Shown piece after piece: positions 23,370 to 35,982 of a stretch of DNA of 64,000 nucleotides. Numbering within the stretch: position 1 is the stretch's first letter; the number at the start of each line of letters is the position of its first letter. Below the pieces are notes generated by a model that worked only from the letters and a program-made list of their open reading frames with translations, ran no database searches and had not been told where the DNA came from. The stretch covers positions 62,001-126,000 of the forward strand of contig NOKP01000039.1 in assembly GCA_002682825.1 (NCBI GenBank), in the 5' to 3' direction. The DNA is from Neonectria sp. B-13 (Eukaryota > Ascomycota > Sordariomycetes > Hypocreales > Nectriaceae). The position numbers were made by a program, and so were the translations under genes.

Positions 23370-24754
23370 GGTTGTGGCTTAGGGTAGGGGACTTTAGCAA
23401 AAACGAAACAGGGTTTTGTGAAAGCCTGCCGAATTAAGTTGTCCCTTTTTATTTGATTTTGGGAGCATGTGACATATCAGTAAGTTGGCTTGAGGTGGGA
23501 TGAGATGAGAGAAGACGAGATGTGGCGAGTTGAGGTGAGTCGAGGCCAGGCAAAAGAGACGCGACGCGATGCAGTGGTCAAGCAGAAGAGGCCAAGGTGA
23601 GATAGTGGGGTGGGACCTGTGATTGTGGCTGACGAGGTGAAGCTCACCTTGGTGAACGCGCAGAATAAGTGACCAACCACTTGTGGCTACTTCTCACCTT
23701 ACCTATCTCATCTACCTATCTCCATGCCATGGATGAACAGCCCCCCGTGGGTTACAACTATGTTTTCACAGTCTGTGAGTTACATTGGAGGCAGGTTGAC
23801 GTACCATTGACGAATACCGTGCCAAGACAAGAAACATGAACTTCAACCGATGCCAACCAACAACCACAACCCCGCCACGACTGCGTACGTACTTACGTAC
23901 CACGGCCATCACGACCAATGCCTCTTCTCATGCGGCCCATGATCCCCGCATCTCAAGCCTCTCCCTACAGCGCACTGTCTGTCTCACTGTCGAACCCCTC
24001 CTCTCATCCTTGATCCCTTTCCCAACTTGTTCCCATTCGACCGGCCATAACCGGCAAACCCCAACGCCAAATCCAAATCCAAGCTCAGGCTGGGCGCCTC
24101 TCGCAATTTAGTCGGCCGCTTCCGGAACCCCCCAAAACGAAAGCCCACCACATCCAACCACAATTAGCCTACACGAAGCAATTATCTAGACCCTCAATAT
24201 TAGCGCCGCACTGGCTAAACGCTCTCTCGCCGCTTTTTTTGCCCCTCTTCCACCCAAAGCCAAGTCCCGCTGTTGCGCCTCCCCCTGTTCCTATGAGGAG
24301 TCACCCCTGTCGGTTCTTGGCCCATGACTCGGGTCAGGTACTTTGTTCGTCCTGTTGACACCAATCCGTGACTTCCAGACTGAGCAGTGAACCTCGACGC
24401 CCTCAAGACTCCCCTCTTCTCCCTCATCGTCACCATCACCAGCTCTCTAATTCTCCATCATCAACCTCAGCCTCAGCCTCTGCATTTGCATTTGCATTTG
24501 CATCTGCATCTCGGCCCCTTTCTCTCTGTTCTCTCGCCGTCTTATCTGTCGATTTCATAAATCCACCTCCATCCATCCCTTTCGTGCGACTCAAGCGATC
24601 CTTGCGATTCCCCTCCACCAAACTGGGCCAGCCATGGCTAGAATCTAAGCCCTCTTCGCTGCCGTTTTCTCGCTTTCGCCGTCGTCCATCTTGACCCGCT
24701 GTGTATTTTCGCCCAAACCTGCCAAATCGGGTCGTCGACCAAGTACACGACAAA
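23370..24754. other. Divergent intergenic region between dim-5 and the UBTD-like gene
   Basis: About 1.4 kb. Contains purine-rich gagatgag/gaggtg repeats (about 23490-23560), pyrimidine-rich sequence approaching the plus-strand gene, and a GCATTT/GCATCT hexamer array (24478-24513). No coding region is supported. Confidence 0.5.
24478..24513. repeat. Hexanucleotide GCATTT array in 5' leader
   Basis: Five to six tandem copies of gcattt/gcatct, preceded by a short cagcct repeat, about 240 bases upstream of the UBTD-like start codon. Confidence 0.75.
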
Positions 24755-25829
24755 ATGGTGCGATCTAACGAGACGCTCTTCTCTCCTCTCGCCTGCTAAC
24801 GCGCAACCGAACAGGGCTGCTGCTTCTCTCGGTCCTCCGGGCCCAACTCGCCCTATCCAGGCGGCGCTCCCAACGCCTCCTCGCGCGCCATCAACCCTCC
24901 TCCGCTGTCTCTCCCCGAACCCGCCCACGGCGACCATCCTCGAGGTTCCTCCAGGCGTCGTCGGCGCGAACAGCGGCCCCTCGACCAGCACATCGACAAG
25001 CCCCTACGCCGCCATGAATGGTCCTCTCGCGATCGATCCTGGACTAAGCGCAGCCTCGCCACGGAGCGCGCCGACTTCTTCGACACCAGAGTCACCGGTC
25101 GTCCCGAAGTTTGGCAGACAATCCATGCCGCTCTTCAGGTCCTTTGGGACCCTGTCGACCAAGACGCACAGGATGATGGCTCCAACAGCCTTGCCACCGC
25201 CCAAATGATCCTCTCCGCCGCCGAAATCTCCCTCCCGACCGGCAACCTTGTCAACGGCGTGTACGACGCTCTCGGCAACTACTACCAGCTTCCCGAATGG
25301 GTCGTCTCAGACCCCGGAAACCTCGTCGAGGAACCCGACGCTGGCGCAAAGGGCGACGTCTCCATCGGGGGCGATGACACCACCGCCGAGGACGACATGA
25401 CTGACGACGACGACGACGACGAAGATGATGAAATTGAAGGCAGGAAACGAGAAAAGGGCAAGGAAGTCATCGACGTGCGCGAGCTGATGCCCTTGCGGGC
25501 TAGGCTCAGCGAAACTGGCCGAGATATCAAGCTCAGTATCACAGAGTCAGAGACGGTGAAGACTGTTGCGAGGAAGATTGCCCAGGAGGCCAATGTAAGT
25601 CTGCCCCACCAATCCTTTTCACATCAAGTATCCATTGCCAGATGCCATGTGCCAGACGTATATGCGCCATCCGATCATTCAACGGCAGGCTGACATATTC
25701 TTCAAGCTCGCTTCCACAAAGAAGATCCGGATAGCGTACATGGGAAAGATATTTAAGGAGAACTCGTCCCTCGTCGCTCAAGGCTGGCAGACCGGCCATG
25801 TCGTCAATGCCCTCGTTTTCAACCGCTAG
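24755..25829 (+). CDS. Ubiquitin domain-containing protein (UBTD1/2, DC-UbP type), probably N-myristoylated
   Basis: Three exons: 24755..24757 (only the ATG), 24815..25594, 25707..25829; 301 residues. The first intron falls exactly after the start codon (GTGCGA donor, GCTAAC branch, ACAG), giving MGCCFSRSSG, a consensus N-myristoylation site with adjacent palmitoylatable cysteines, as expected for UBTD proteins. Then a Pro/Arg-rich stretch, and the DC-UbP N-terminal domain (EWSSRDRSWTKRSLATERAD, FFDTRVTGRPEVWQTIHAAL, LSAAEISLPTGNLVNGVYD, LGNYYQLPEWV). An acidic D/E-rich linker with poly-Asp precedes a C-terminal ubiquitin-like fold split by the last intron (IKLSITESETVKTVARKIAQ ... RIAYMGKIFKENSSLVAQGW). 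Family members bridge E2/E3 enzymes at membranes; the role here is inferred. Confidence 0.9.
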
Positions 25830-26532
25830 CCTTTGTCTTCTCCTTTATGTCCTGCTCACCTATACCCGCGTGGATCCCCTCTCGAAGGAGGACCCTCCGA
25901 TAACGACCAATCTCAAATCTACGGCCGCTTCTTCTAACTTACACCATCTGCATCCACGGCATCCGCCGCCCCACGTCACGTTTGCTCGGTCATGTCTGGA
26001 AAATACCCCTTTTCCTTCTTTTCTTCGTTTTTTCTTTCCCATGCCGGTCTTAATTCACCATGTTTTTGCGGAGTTGATTGGGTTTTGTATTAGCGCTGCG
26101 GTTTTCTCACACATATTCCCCGCCTCCAGCTGCGCAGAGAGATTGATTTGGATAGTTTCACACACGCACATGCACATGCACATGATGTTACACCACATAG
26201 CCACTTCCGTATCCATGGTCACATCCAGTGGCCTAACATAATCATAGAATTCAGTCTTTGGGGGCCAAACCTCGATCCCCGTCCTCAGAAACACCACTCA
26301 CGACAACCCAATTGTGCTTGAACCACGTGTCCTTGTCTGAAATCATTGTCTACCTAAACCTGCTACATTTGACTCTACCGGGGACCTTTCGCATAGCCTT
26401 TTGGTGGGAAAACACCCATTAACAAGCTCCACCCCTGACTCCGCTCCAATCATCCTCATGACTCTTGCAGTGCACCAGCACGCCTTCTTTAATCGGTTCA
26501 GGTACCCATGTCATGTCGGTGACCCTCCCACT
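25830..26532. other. Intergenic between convergent UBTD-like and SEC26 genes
   Basis: About 700 bases holding two 3' regions. A short cacatgcacatgcacatg repeat lies near 26165-26185. No gene is supported. Confidence 0.5.
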
Positions 26533-29500
26533 TTACGACGTTGACCCAATCTTGTTCAGGCCCTTCAAAGAGCCCAGGCTCAGTGCCAGGCCTTGGGATC
26601 GGCTTCTTATCCGGACGAAGCCGGTGATAGGCCCGTCTTCTCCCTCCTTCTCAATGCTTAGGTTGGCAAGAGCATCCTCACCTACATTATAGTTAGCATA
26701 TAAGGCTCGGGGCCGACTAGGCTGAGATGGAGCCACTTACCGAATACACTGCGGGCATATAGGTTGGCGCTGAGGAACTGGCAGTCGCCCTTGAGACTGG
26801 CCTCAGGCGTTAGACAGTTCATATTTGTGCAGGCCATTAGTTGTTCGAGGAAGTCCCGCAGCGACGTCGCCTTGGAGTTGATGTTGACCTTGTTCTCCCA
26901 CTCGAACTCAGTCCACATGGTACGGAATTGCGTCTCTGTGCAGGTGGCCGGCTGGATATAATCCATAATATCCACGTGTAGATCATTGAGGATCACCACA
27001 TTGGTGTCAGTAGAGTGGGCTCCGTCATACACAACATTTCCAAAGATGACACCGGTATCGGTTGACGAAACCTTGATTGTGCATTGAACATTGTGGAAAT
27101 CGTGAGGGCCAAGGTTCTGAGTTGTCGGGCGCTCAACGACCTTCAGGTCACCCAAGGTCGCGAACTCAACTGACAAGTTCTGAAGCGTCTCCGTCGTTTG
27201 GTTAACGAGAAGGACATCGAGGACAATATCGAATTGGTGAACCTTGACGTATGCCTCAGCATAAACGGGGTCAGAGAAACCAGTCAGTTGGACCACGCGG
27301 CTGAGCTTAGAAGATAGATCTTCAGCAGTAGATTCGCCGCCAGTCGCCCTCTCCAGGTCCTGCTCAATCTCATCCAATCCGTCGCTAGCGTTCTTCTTGG
27401 AAAGCTGTCGAATTTGAACAACATCATCAACCTGCACGGCGGTCTTCGCTTTTTCCACGGCCTCTTTGGCGGCTCGCTTCTTCTCCTCGACCTGGACCAT
27501 GGCACGGAAAGCCTTACGGGTGTCATCCAGCCAGACGGTCCCCAGTCCCTTCTTCTCCTCGAACTCTGCAAGTGATCGCACGCAGGACATGATGCGGTCG
27601 ACCGAGTCCTCGTCAATAGGGGCCTTGACAAACTGTGATTGCCCAACGCGGATGATGGAGATCATGATGAGCATGGCCTCGGCCCTCAGTGCGTTGGTTC
27701 GCGCCTTGTCAGATGAAATCTCGGCGTGGCGCATAACAAGCTTGACTAGGGTCGACGACAGCACGGTAGCAAGATAGTAGTCACCGTCAAGAATGAGTTG
27801 ACGCAGAGGTGGCTTCTGGGCAGCCTTGACGGCTTCCAACTTGGCAGCTGCGGAAGATTGGCTGGTGAGGGCAGTCTCGGTAGCGTAGGTGCCATCAGCG
27901 AGGACCTTGCGCGACCCGGTAGGCGCTGCTGCCTTCGAGTTTCCGTTGACATGCTCCTCGGGCTTCTCATCGCCATCGTGGGAGTCTAGGAGGCGCTGTT
28001 CCGAAGTGAGGATGGGCATCTCTCCCAAGCTAGCGCGTATCCTTTTCCACGCATCCCGAATATCCTTCTCCTCAAGCGAATATTCACCGATAATCCACAT
28101 GATTCCTCGGTAAACCTTGCCAGCCCGGACCTCGCCCAGCGTAGAGACGAGACGTCCAATGATGGTCGTTCGGAGGTTAGGGAACTTCTCGACCACCTCC
28201 TTGACGAAGTTGATCACGTCAACGGCAGATGCGTTGTTGAAGTCGGCAATGAAGTCCATGAGAAGCTCCACCACACTGGCGGCAACCTCAGAGAACTTGA
28301 TGGCGCACTGGTGAATGGAATGAATGAGGAGTGCCCGGTACTCGGCATTCTTCTCATACTCCTGGTCAACGGTCTTGGATAGTTCCTTTTTAAGCAGGAG
28401 CACGACTTCCTCAACATTCTTGCTCGTGACCATTTCAAGTGCAAGGGAAAGGGCCTTTCTCCGTACATCGATATCGGTGCTAGAGAGCACACGTAGAATC
28501 TCCATGGTTAGATCGTCCAAGACACCGACGTTCTTCTTGCGCAGCTGGTCAACCCGATCGAGCACAATTAGCTTGACGTTGTTGTCCGCCTCCTTGATGC
28601 TAAGCTCAATGAATTTGGCAGCGGCGGCCTTGACAGCGACCGGGTTGTTTGTCAGAGCAGTGAGTGATGAAGCAGCTTCGTAGACCACCGTTGATACGCC
28701 AGCTTCAAGCAGGTCAAAGATTAATCTCAGGTAACGCGCCTATCATCTCCGTCAGTTGATGTCCGCTATCGATAACACATATAGAAAACAGACCTTGTTC
28801 TGGGAGTTTTGGACAGCATCCTTGCGGATAAACTCAAGCTCGACGAGTTGCAGAAGCTCCTCTGCATTAGGAATACCATCAAAGACAGAGCTAAGGTAGA
28901 CGAGAGCAGCGTCATGGTTGATGCTGGCTAAAGCAGCGAATGCATTCCTCTTGCAGGTGGCATCGGTCTCCCCATCCAAAAAGGTAGAGATGAGTTCTGA
29001 GGCATCCGGAATCAAAGAGGGAGAGTGCAAGTAAATAGAAGAGACGGCGAAGACGGCATTCTTTCGGACGTAAGCGTGTCGATGCTCGAGGCAGGATCGT
29101 GCCGAAGACAGGAGGGGTTCGATCAGCTCGGCCTCTCTCAATTTGCAAAGGAAGCGTAGGGTGTTGCCTCGGATGTACTCGTTGGGGTGCTGGAGGTCAT
29201 TTCGGATGCCATTGCTGTGTCGAAAAGGTCAGCGTGGTGCAACAAGGCGCATGCATAATGGCGGGCGGGAAACCGTACCAAACCAGGATCATCTCCTGCT
29301 TCAGCTTGCCGGTGCTATCGAGCTTCGGGCAGATCTCGTAGTAAAAGTATAGAAGCTTCTTGAGAGGCTTGAACTTGGAGGGCATGACGAATCGAATGAT
29401 ATGCATGAGCAGAGAGGGCATAGGGTCTCCGTTGAGCATGATGGTCAAGATGCGCTTCATGGTCTCGACCTTAGTCTCGTCGGTACCCTTCTCCAGCTGC

Positions 29501-29583
29501 GTGCGCAGGTCGGAGAGGCTGGGGATGTCGGCAGCATTGTCCTGGTGGACAAGACTGTAGGCGTTCTCGAGATAGCCAGACAT
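26533..29583 (-). CDS. SEC26: Coatomer (COPI) beta subunit
   Basis: Four exons on the minus strand: 29583..29279, 29214..28794, 28739..26741, 26681..26533; 957 residues (yeast Sec26 is 973). It is one of the large adaptin-like subunits of the COPI coat that retrieves cargo from Golgi to ER. N-terminal HEAT/adaptin solenoid: conserved stretches such as [53 protein letters not shown] and [20 protein letters not shown]. The hinge near residues 500-560 is charged. The C-terminal beta-sandwich/appendage has [20 protein letters not shown] and FYIKVSST-like strands. The last exon carries [20 protein letters not shown] and the [16 protein letters not shown] end typical of beta-COP. Confidence 0.96.
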
Positions 29584-30178
29584 GTTGGGCAGGATCGCCG
29601 GCGGTTGGCCGTAGGTGGTTGTGGAGGAGGATGTTGTAGATGGGACGTGGCTCGAAGGGGACGAGAGTTGGGAGTGGGATCGGTGGTAGTGTCGAGTCGG
29701 CGGTGGGGAGGTTCAGGGGTTCGTGGGTGCTTGGAGCTCCAGCTTCAGGGGACAGGACAAGTTGAAAAATGCGCCAGTTCCATCCGTTGAAGTATCGCAG
29801 CGCGCAATCGCCGGCCAAGATTGCCAGAGTCCCAAGGTTGTTCTGAGCCAGCTCTGTTGAGAAACGTCAGCTACAAGGAGATCTATCTGTCCTGCCAGCG
29901 GGACGTCGAACAGGTGGCACTAAGCGAGCGAACGATGCCTATCACGTGAGAGCACCATTGGCACGGCGCCACGGCCACGGTCACAGAGGGCGGCGACGCG
30001 GTGAGCTTCGAACTGGATGCCCCGCCTTTCCTGGTCCGTGCGCTCTTCGGCTCTCACCTTGCTGTCCCGCCTTCTTCAGCCTCGCGGACGGCGGGCTTTG
30101 AGGATTTGAAGTTTGATTTGTTGACAGACCTGACGACCTTTGCAGAGCTCGATACGACGCCTACGCACCGCCGCCGAT
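29584..30178. other. Divergent promoter region of SEC26 and mago nashi
   Basis: 595 bases between the two start codons. It contains a GC-rich block (cggcgccacggccacgg near 29964-29980). No gene is supported inside. Confidence 0.5.
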
Positions 30179-30950
30179 ATGTCTGCATCAAATGAGCCTT
30201 TCTACCTCCGGTACTAGTACGGCGCCTGCAGTTGCGATCATTTGTCGCTATTCCTCCCAGAGACCAACCGCTAACTACCATCTTCAAACAGTTCCGGTCA
30301 TATGGGTCGCTTCGGCCACGAATTCCTAGGTTCGAACCCCAACAACTAGTCCTCCAGTTGTCATCGAGACCATGCACTCACTTCAGTCCATGGTCAGAAT
30401 TCGACTTTCGCGTCGTCGGCGACGGCCGCAGCGCCGTGGCGAGATACGCGAACAATTCGAATTACCGAAACGATAGTTTGATTCGCAAAGAGAGTAAGGC
30501 AAAGTCTTGTGTTCCCGGGGGTGGCTGTCACTGACAAGGAGACATAGTGTGCGTCAGCTCTGTGGTGGTGGACGAGATCAAGCGCATCATCAAGGCGAGC
30601 GAAATCACAAAGTACGCCAGATAGCTCATCTGACCCCTGCGCAACACCCTCCTAACTCTAACCAGGGAAGACGACTCCAAGTGGCCGCAGAAGAACAAGG
30701 ACGGCAGACAGGAGCTGGAGATTCGGGTTGGAAACGACCACATTTCGTTTGAGGTCGGTCACGCCAGGTTGAGTATGATATGTGAATGGGAAGACTGACA
30801 GTACAGCAGACCGCCAAGATTGGTTCCCTGGTCGATGTGACGGAGTCGGCTGATCCTGAAGGCCTACGAGTTTTCTACTACCTTGTACAAGACCTGAAGG
30901 CGTTGGTGTTTAGCCTGATTGCCCTTCACTTCAAGATCAAGCCTATCTAA
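30179..30950 (+). CDS. mago: Mago nashi, exon-junction-complex core subunit
   Basis: Six exons: 30179..30216, 30292..30329, 30398..30493, 30548..30611, 30666..30753, 30810..30950; 154 residues (human MAGOH 146). The product reads [94 protein letters not shown] and ends [14 protein letters not shown], nearly identical to Mago from animals. It pairs with Y14 (Rbm8) to clamp eIF4A3 on spliced mRNA. Five introns in a 465-nt coding sequence make it the most intron-dense gene here. The last acceptor is a tandem CAG CAG, so a variant with an extra Gln is possible. I chose the downstream AG because it matches the conserved length. Confidence 0.96.
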
Positions 30951-32867
30951 AGGGGGAGGAGCGGGCACAGCTGGTTGGGGACTGGGCGTTGAGGGTGGAC
31001 GATCGATACCCTGTTATGGCCAAACGAGGATGATAGAGCATTGGGATAAAGGGCTAAGGGCTGAAGGAGCAAAAATTCAGCAAGTACATCAAGTTCTCAC
31101 AGATAATGACATGGCTGGTAAAGAACGGTGTGAAAGGGTCTCGGTGGTCTGCATATACCTATACATATGGCACCCTCTATGTAAGCCTCACGCATGTGTA
31201 AGGGTGCGGCCAAGAGGCGAAGCCCGGGATGACAAGACGGAGAAAGCGTGTGTTTGAACAACTAGAAACGGGCACGGCTGCCCAGAACCACCCGACGAAA
31301 AGTCATGAATGGCGTGCATGGGAAGTTGGGAGATTTTCAGATGAGAGTCATGGATGTTGCCATGGTACGACAGGCAGTAGTAGTTGGTGGGGATTGGATG
31401 CCAGTCGCATGGACAACTCAAGGTCGGACCACACCCGATTTTGCTCTCGTACACACACTTGCACAACTCACACTCCGACATGCTCCCTCACGCAGGCTCA
31501 CGCACGTACACACACACCACTGGTGCGCACGAAGTCGGTCAACGGGGTAGTGCCAGGGCCGCCGTCTGGTCGCGTTTGAGACGGGCTGCTTGGCTGCGCT
31601 GACGTGTGGCGGGGTTTCCGAGTCCGCCCTGGCCTGCCTTGGTATTCGTACCTCGAGTACTTCGTACGCCCGTACTCATCCGTAACATTGTCTGATTCTG
31701 GATCATGCCAACCTGGATCCTGATGGGACGGAAAGGCGTCGGGTCAAAGCACCCGTGGAACACGCTGGCGCGAGGTGCAAGAGCTCTCCGGCGGGTTCCC
31801 TCCCGCCCCCATGCTCCAGCCTCCAATGGCCCAGTGGGGGCGCTGGGGCAACTGGGGTCCTGAGAAGGCCGCGCCGCCCAAAGGGTGCCAGAGTGGACGG
31901 GAGGGTCCCGTCACTGAGGTGAGGTGCCTCAAGTTCCCGCTGGCCCGCATTTGCCCTGTGACTTGGCGCTTTCCGGGGAGAACGACGCACGCTTCCAGGA
32001 GTCCAGGGCTCCATATCTACCAAGGTACTAGCAGATGGAGACGGGAGGCAGTGGCAGGCAATGGATGGAAGGCTGCCCGACTCGGGTAACTCAGCTCCCT
32101 AGTACGGTTGACGAAGCGTCCACAGGTACCCCGGCCGAAGCAGTGCCCAACGCACGAAAGGTAAGGTACAGTACGCAGTGATGCCACCTACTAGTACCTA
32201 CCTTACATCAAGGTACCTTGACCTCCTGCTGGAATGTGCTTGCTTCCAAGGTACCCTGGGATCTAACCCACATCCCCATCCCAACCATCCATCCCGACCA
32301 AGTTACCCACGCTACATCGGGCGCTAGCAAATCAGGGCTTTGGATGCTTCTCCCAGGCCTGCCAGGGAGTTGTACGGGCTACGGAGTAGGTCTCCCAGGT
32401 CTCCCAGGTCTCCCAGGTCTCCCAGGTCTCCCCATGAAAACCTAGCAGCCCATCATCACCGACTTGACCCTTTTCGCCATCGACCCATTTGCAATTTGGG
32501 CCATCTCGCTCTCTTGCTCGCTCGCCTCCTCGCTTCCTCGCCCTGTACTATTATTTCTTATTCGCCTTCGCCTCCAGTAATGGGCACTCGTCTTGCTTCC
32601 TAAAGGCCAGTTGATGCGCCTAGGACCCTTAGCCAAAACCCCATGATACGTCTGTCCCGAGATCGCCACCGGTGGTGAATCCCCCCCGTAGCCTCCATCT
32701 TTCTGCGACCCTAACGAGCAACGGCCGGCCGCCATCCAAACTTCGATCGCTTCAGCCCTATCCAAGGGGAACCGAAGCCGACGCCCCATCTCTCTCTCCA
32801 ACAACCCTATCTCATCACTTTGTTCTGTCGCGGGTCTCTACTCCCCCCGACTCCACGTCACAACGCG
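30951..32867. other. Intergenic region upstream of GID4
   Basis: About 1.9 kb with no supported gene. Contains acacacac stretches (31448-31520), repeated ggtacc/ctagtac-type motifs (31650-31675 and 32013-32260), and a 9-bp minisatellite (32391-32431). Confidence 0.5.
32391..32431. repeat. 9-bp minisatellite ctcccaggt
   Basis: Four perfect tandem copies of ctcccaggt plus a partial unit, with related tcccagg sequence just upstream (32350-32360). Confidence 0.9.
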
Positions 32868-34169
32868 ATGCCGACTCCAGCCTCCAATCCACCCCCCGAC
32901 CCGTCGTCGCCGCGGTCTTACAGCTTCTCGACCTGCCCCGACGACGTTCAGCATCCCACCTGGCAATCACAATCACACGATGCCGTCCAAGATCATACCG
33001 ACATGGGCGTCCAGCCTGTGCCCTCCCTCTCGATCGATGGCGCCTCGCTTCCTGTTGTCGACACAGCGCGTGCGCCCGAGGGTCCAGCTCCTGACGATGC
33101 CGTCATGGACGAAGGGCGGGCATCCGATGAACCATCCTCACGGTCAACCACCATGTCACCCCGACCCCAGTCCACCGCCACCGCCCTCACATCACCCACT
33201 CCCAGCGGGCCAGAGGCCGACCTGGTCAAGAGTCGAGACGCCGAGATCGGCAGCCAGCTAAGCCGCGAGCCCTCAAACAGCACCCAACCAGCTGCCGAGT
33301 CGGAGAACCTGCCGCGTGCCAGCACGAGGAGAAGAGCCTCGCCCAGCCGCGAATGGGAAGCAATCGACGTCGATGCGCAGGAGGACGAGCTCTGGTCCCC
33401 GTCAATGGGACCCGACTACTCCAGCATGAGGGTAAGCACATAGCCATCGCACCTCTCCTGCATGACGCAAGTACTTAACCGCTCCAGGTCATCCCCTCCT
33501 CGCCGTCGTCGTACCTACGTGCAGGCAGCCGATTCCACGGAACTCAGCAGTCGGAGAGGCAGGTCTACGACGTCCAGGTCGAGATCAAGCACGTGGACAT
33601 GCGGGAGTCTTTCCTCTGTGGATACCTGCGCATCCAAGGTCGCCACATCCACGCCCATTCTCCGAATCCTCAGCGCTAACATCCCATATAGGCCTGACCG
33701 AAGACCATCCGACCCTCACAACATACTTTGAAGGCGAGATTATCGGAACCAAGTACAGCTTCTACACCGAACATGACAACTGGGGTGCAAACAGCAAGGT
33801 GGATTTGAGTCACTGGGCCAAGTTCCCTGCTTTCCGTCCCTTCCAGAAACAGGCACGCAAAGGCCCCATCACCATCCGGGACGGTGCCCAAAGGGAACAC
33901 ATATTCATGAGGTGGAAGGAGCATTTTCTGGTTCCCGACCATCGAGTGCGCACCATAACTGGGGCGAGCTTCGAAGGTTTCTACTATATATGCTTCAACC
34001 AGATCAAGGGAGAAGTTAGTGGGATATACTTCCACTCCAAGAGTGAAAAGTGAGTTCTCGATAGGTACATTGGATAACTGTATGCTAACCTCCCCCCCTC
34101 AGGTTTCAGCAATTGGAGCTGAAGTATGTGCCCGATCGGGGTTGCTTCGCTGCAACCGAACTCCGATGA
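32868..34169 (+). CDS. GID4: GID/CTLH E3 ligase substrate receptor Gid4/Vid24
   Basis: Four exons: 32868..33431, 33488..33638, 33692..34049, 34103..34169; 379 residues. The N-terminal ~185 residues are disordered (Ser/Pro/Thr-rich, TSPTPSGPEADL, RRRASPSREWE). The C-terminal beta-barrel is clear: SSYLRAGSRFHGTQQSERQ, VYDVQVEIKHVDM, LCGYLRIQGLTEDHPTLTTY, FEGEIIGTKYSFYTEHDNW, HWAKFPAFRPFQK, FMRWKEHFLVPDHRV, GASFEGFYYICFNQ, GEVSGIYFHSKSEKFQQLEL. Gid4 binds Pro/N-degrons, in yeast targeting gluconeogenic enzymes for degradation on glucose shift. The barrel is complete with all introns removed. It converges on TRM11 with a CA microsatellite between them. Confidence 0.95.
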
Positions 34170-34289
34170 AGATTTAACGTCCCGCATTCTGCATCACATG
34201 CTCGGAGCTGCGGGCAACAGGCAACTGGGAGTCAGTGATATGGCAGTTTATTTGATCCGACTTGGCCGGGCTCAGTTGGAAAGGCATTG

Positions 34290-34291
<2 letters not shown>

Positions 34292-34334
<43 letters not shown>
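34292..34334. repeat. (AC)n microsatellite
   Basis: Uninterrupted ac dinucleotide run of about 21 units in the 320-bp convergent spacer between GID4 and TRM11. Confidence 0.98.
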
Positions 34335-34337
<3 letters not shown>

Positions 34338-34489
34338 CACATAGATGGGAGGCGGTATGGATATGACCCTTGATGATGACGTCCTAGTGCACGCGAATTG
34401 TGGTTCATGAGTCGTGGAGATCGAAGATTATTATATGCGGAGCACAAGAATATTTGATGGACAAGGGGGTGGCCTTCCTGTACATGCGT

Positions 34490-35982
34490 TTATTCATCAG
34501 CCTCAAACTTTTTGAAATATCCACGTCGAAACGGATTGAGTTCGTCCGCCGTTGTCCCATTGGTTTCGAGCTTCTTGCGAGTTGTGTGGGCCATGAGCGC
34601 ATCTGGCGAGACCTGTGCGTCAGGCATACGACGATAGGTTATCAACCTCCTCGACCCTATGTACGTCAGCATTACCAGTGGTTTATTAGGGAGTAACTAG
34701 AAGCGAGAGACTTACATTTGTTGAATGGCTGTACACAGATGGAAACAATATCCAGGCATGGGTGCCTGGGCACGGGAATCTCTTGTTCTTCGTCGTTGGC
34801 CGTAGGCATCCAAAAAGACAGTCTTCCCTCATCGATCAAGGTCTCAGAGGCAAATGCCAGGATGTCGTCAAGCATAGCTAGGAAGCTGTAAGGTTTCTTT
34901 GGAGGGACGTAATCCGGGTTTCTGTCTTCGTCAGTATTTGGATCCATGCTAAGAGTATGGTGAGAAGCTACAGACTTTCCTTTTGTCCTGCCTGCCTCGA
35001 TCAACCAAGGGGTCTTCTCAGGGTCCTTGCAGCCTAGTACCCTCAGTCCTTCTCGGACCCCGTAAGGGGGATCAGAAACGATTCCATCCCACCATCGGCC
35101 TTTTCGCATTGGGGTATGCGTCAAATCGGCGGAAAACACATCCCCGAGGCGTGCCCCCAGTCCGTACTGCTCGAAGTTTCCTTGTAAGCTCTTCTTTCCA
35201 CCCTCGCCTCGCATGCTTCGACCGTCAATATCACTTCCCCATGACATGGCTCCGAATTGGGCACATGCAATGGGGAACGAGCCTGTCCCGACAAAAGGGT
35301 CATAAAACAGCTTTCCGGGGGCGGCAAGGGCCATGTTGGCGGTTACCAAGGCGAGCTCTGAATCCATGCTCGTGGTGGAGATGTATTCTCGCTTTTTCAA
35401 GTCCAGCTTCATGATGAGGTCTCGCGATGAGGTTGCCAGATACCGGCCGAAGTAGATAGTTGTAGGATTAGGAATCCCAAGAGGAACGCTGTCAAAGGGC
35501 CACGCCTCGAAAATGGAGAAGGTCTCGTCTGGGTTCGACATTTTGATCGGCCCTTCGAAGCCTAAAAACCGGAAAGAGTTTATGAGCTTAACCCTCTTGG
35601 TGTTGGAGCGGGTTCCTTGATATGGCTCCACGGCAAATTTGAAGGAGCATGTCTTGTATAGCTCCCAGAGGTGCGGTGTTCCTTGCTTCACGACTTCGTG
35701 TACTTCCTCCAGTGTCGTTCCGGTGCCCCAGAGCTCATGAATAGACTGAGCCAGAATCGACCTCTGGATCAGACGCTTTGCCGCATCGGTTGAGGGTAGT
35801 TGCACAATACAAAATGGAGACTATTGATGGTGAGACTGGGGATCGGGTACCTATTTGGGCAGACGTACATCTAGGCTATAGCTCAAAACTTTCAAGTCCA
35901 CACCCTGAACGATCGCCAGTGCCTCGATTTCGGGGAGTCGAAAGGACTCGTGGACCTGTGCAAATTTGATGAGGAAGTTCAT
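34490..35982 (-). CDS. TRM11: tRNA (guanine-10-N2)-methyltransferase catalytic subunit Trm11
   Basis: Three exons on the minus strand: 35982..35869, 35820..34716, 34656..34490; 461 residues (yeast 433). It begins MNFLIKFAQVHESFRLPEIE as in Trm11. The THUMP-containing N-terminal half is followed by the Rossmann methyltransferase: SAM-binding FYDPFVGTGSFPIACAQFG (about residues 210-228), GSDIDGRSMRG, and the catalytic VSDPPYGVREG (DPPYG at about 288-292). The third exon restores NKWSRRLITYRRM and a basic C-terminal tail. With Trm112 it makes m2G10 in tRNAs. Its start codon is 471 bases from that of RPP40 on the other strand. Confidence 0.95.

Noticed and set aside
30311..30330. B-box-like ggttcgaacccc in the mago nashi intron
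   Set aside because: No A box or tRNA fold around it; it spans a well-supported intron donor.
34292..34334. Telomere- or CRISPR-like repeat
   Set aside because: Simple AC dinucleotide microsatellite without spacers.
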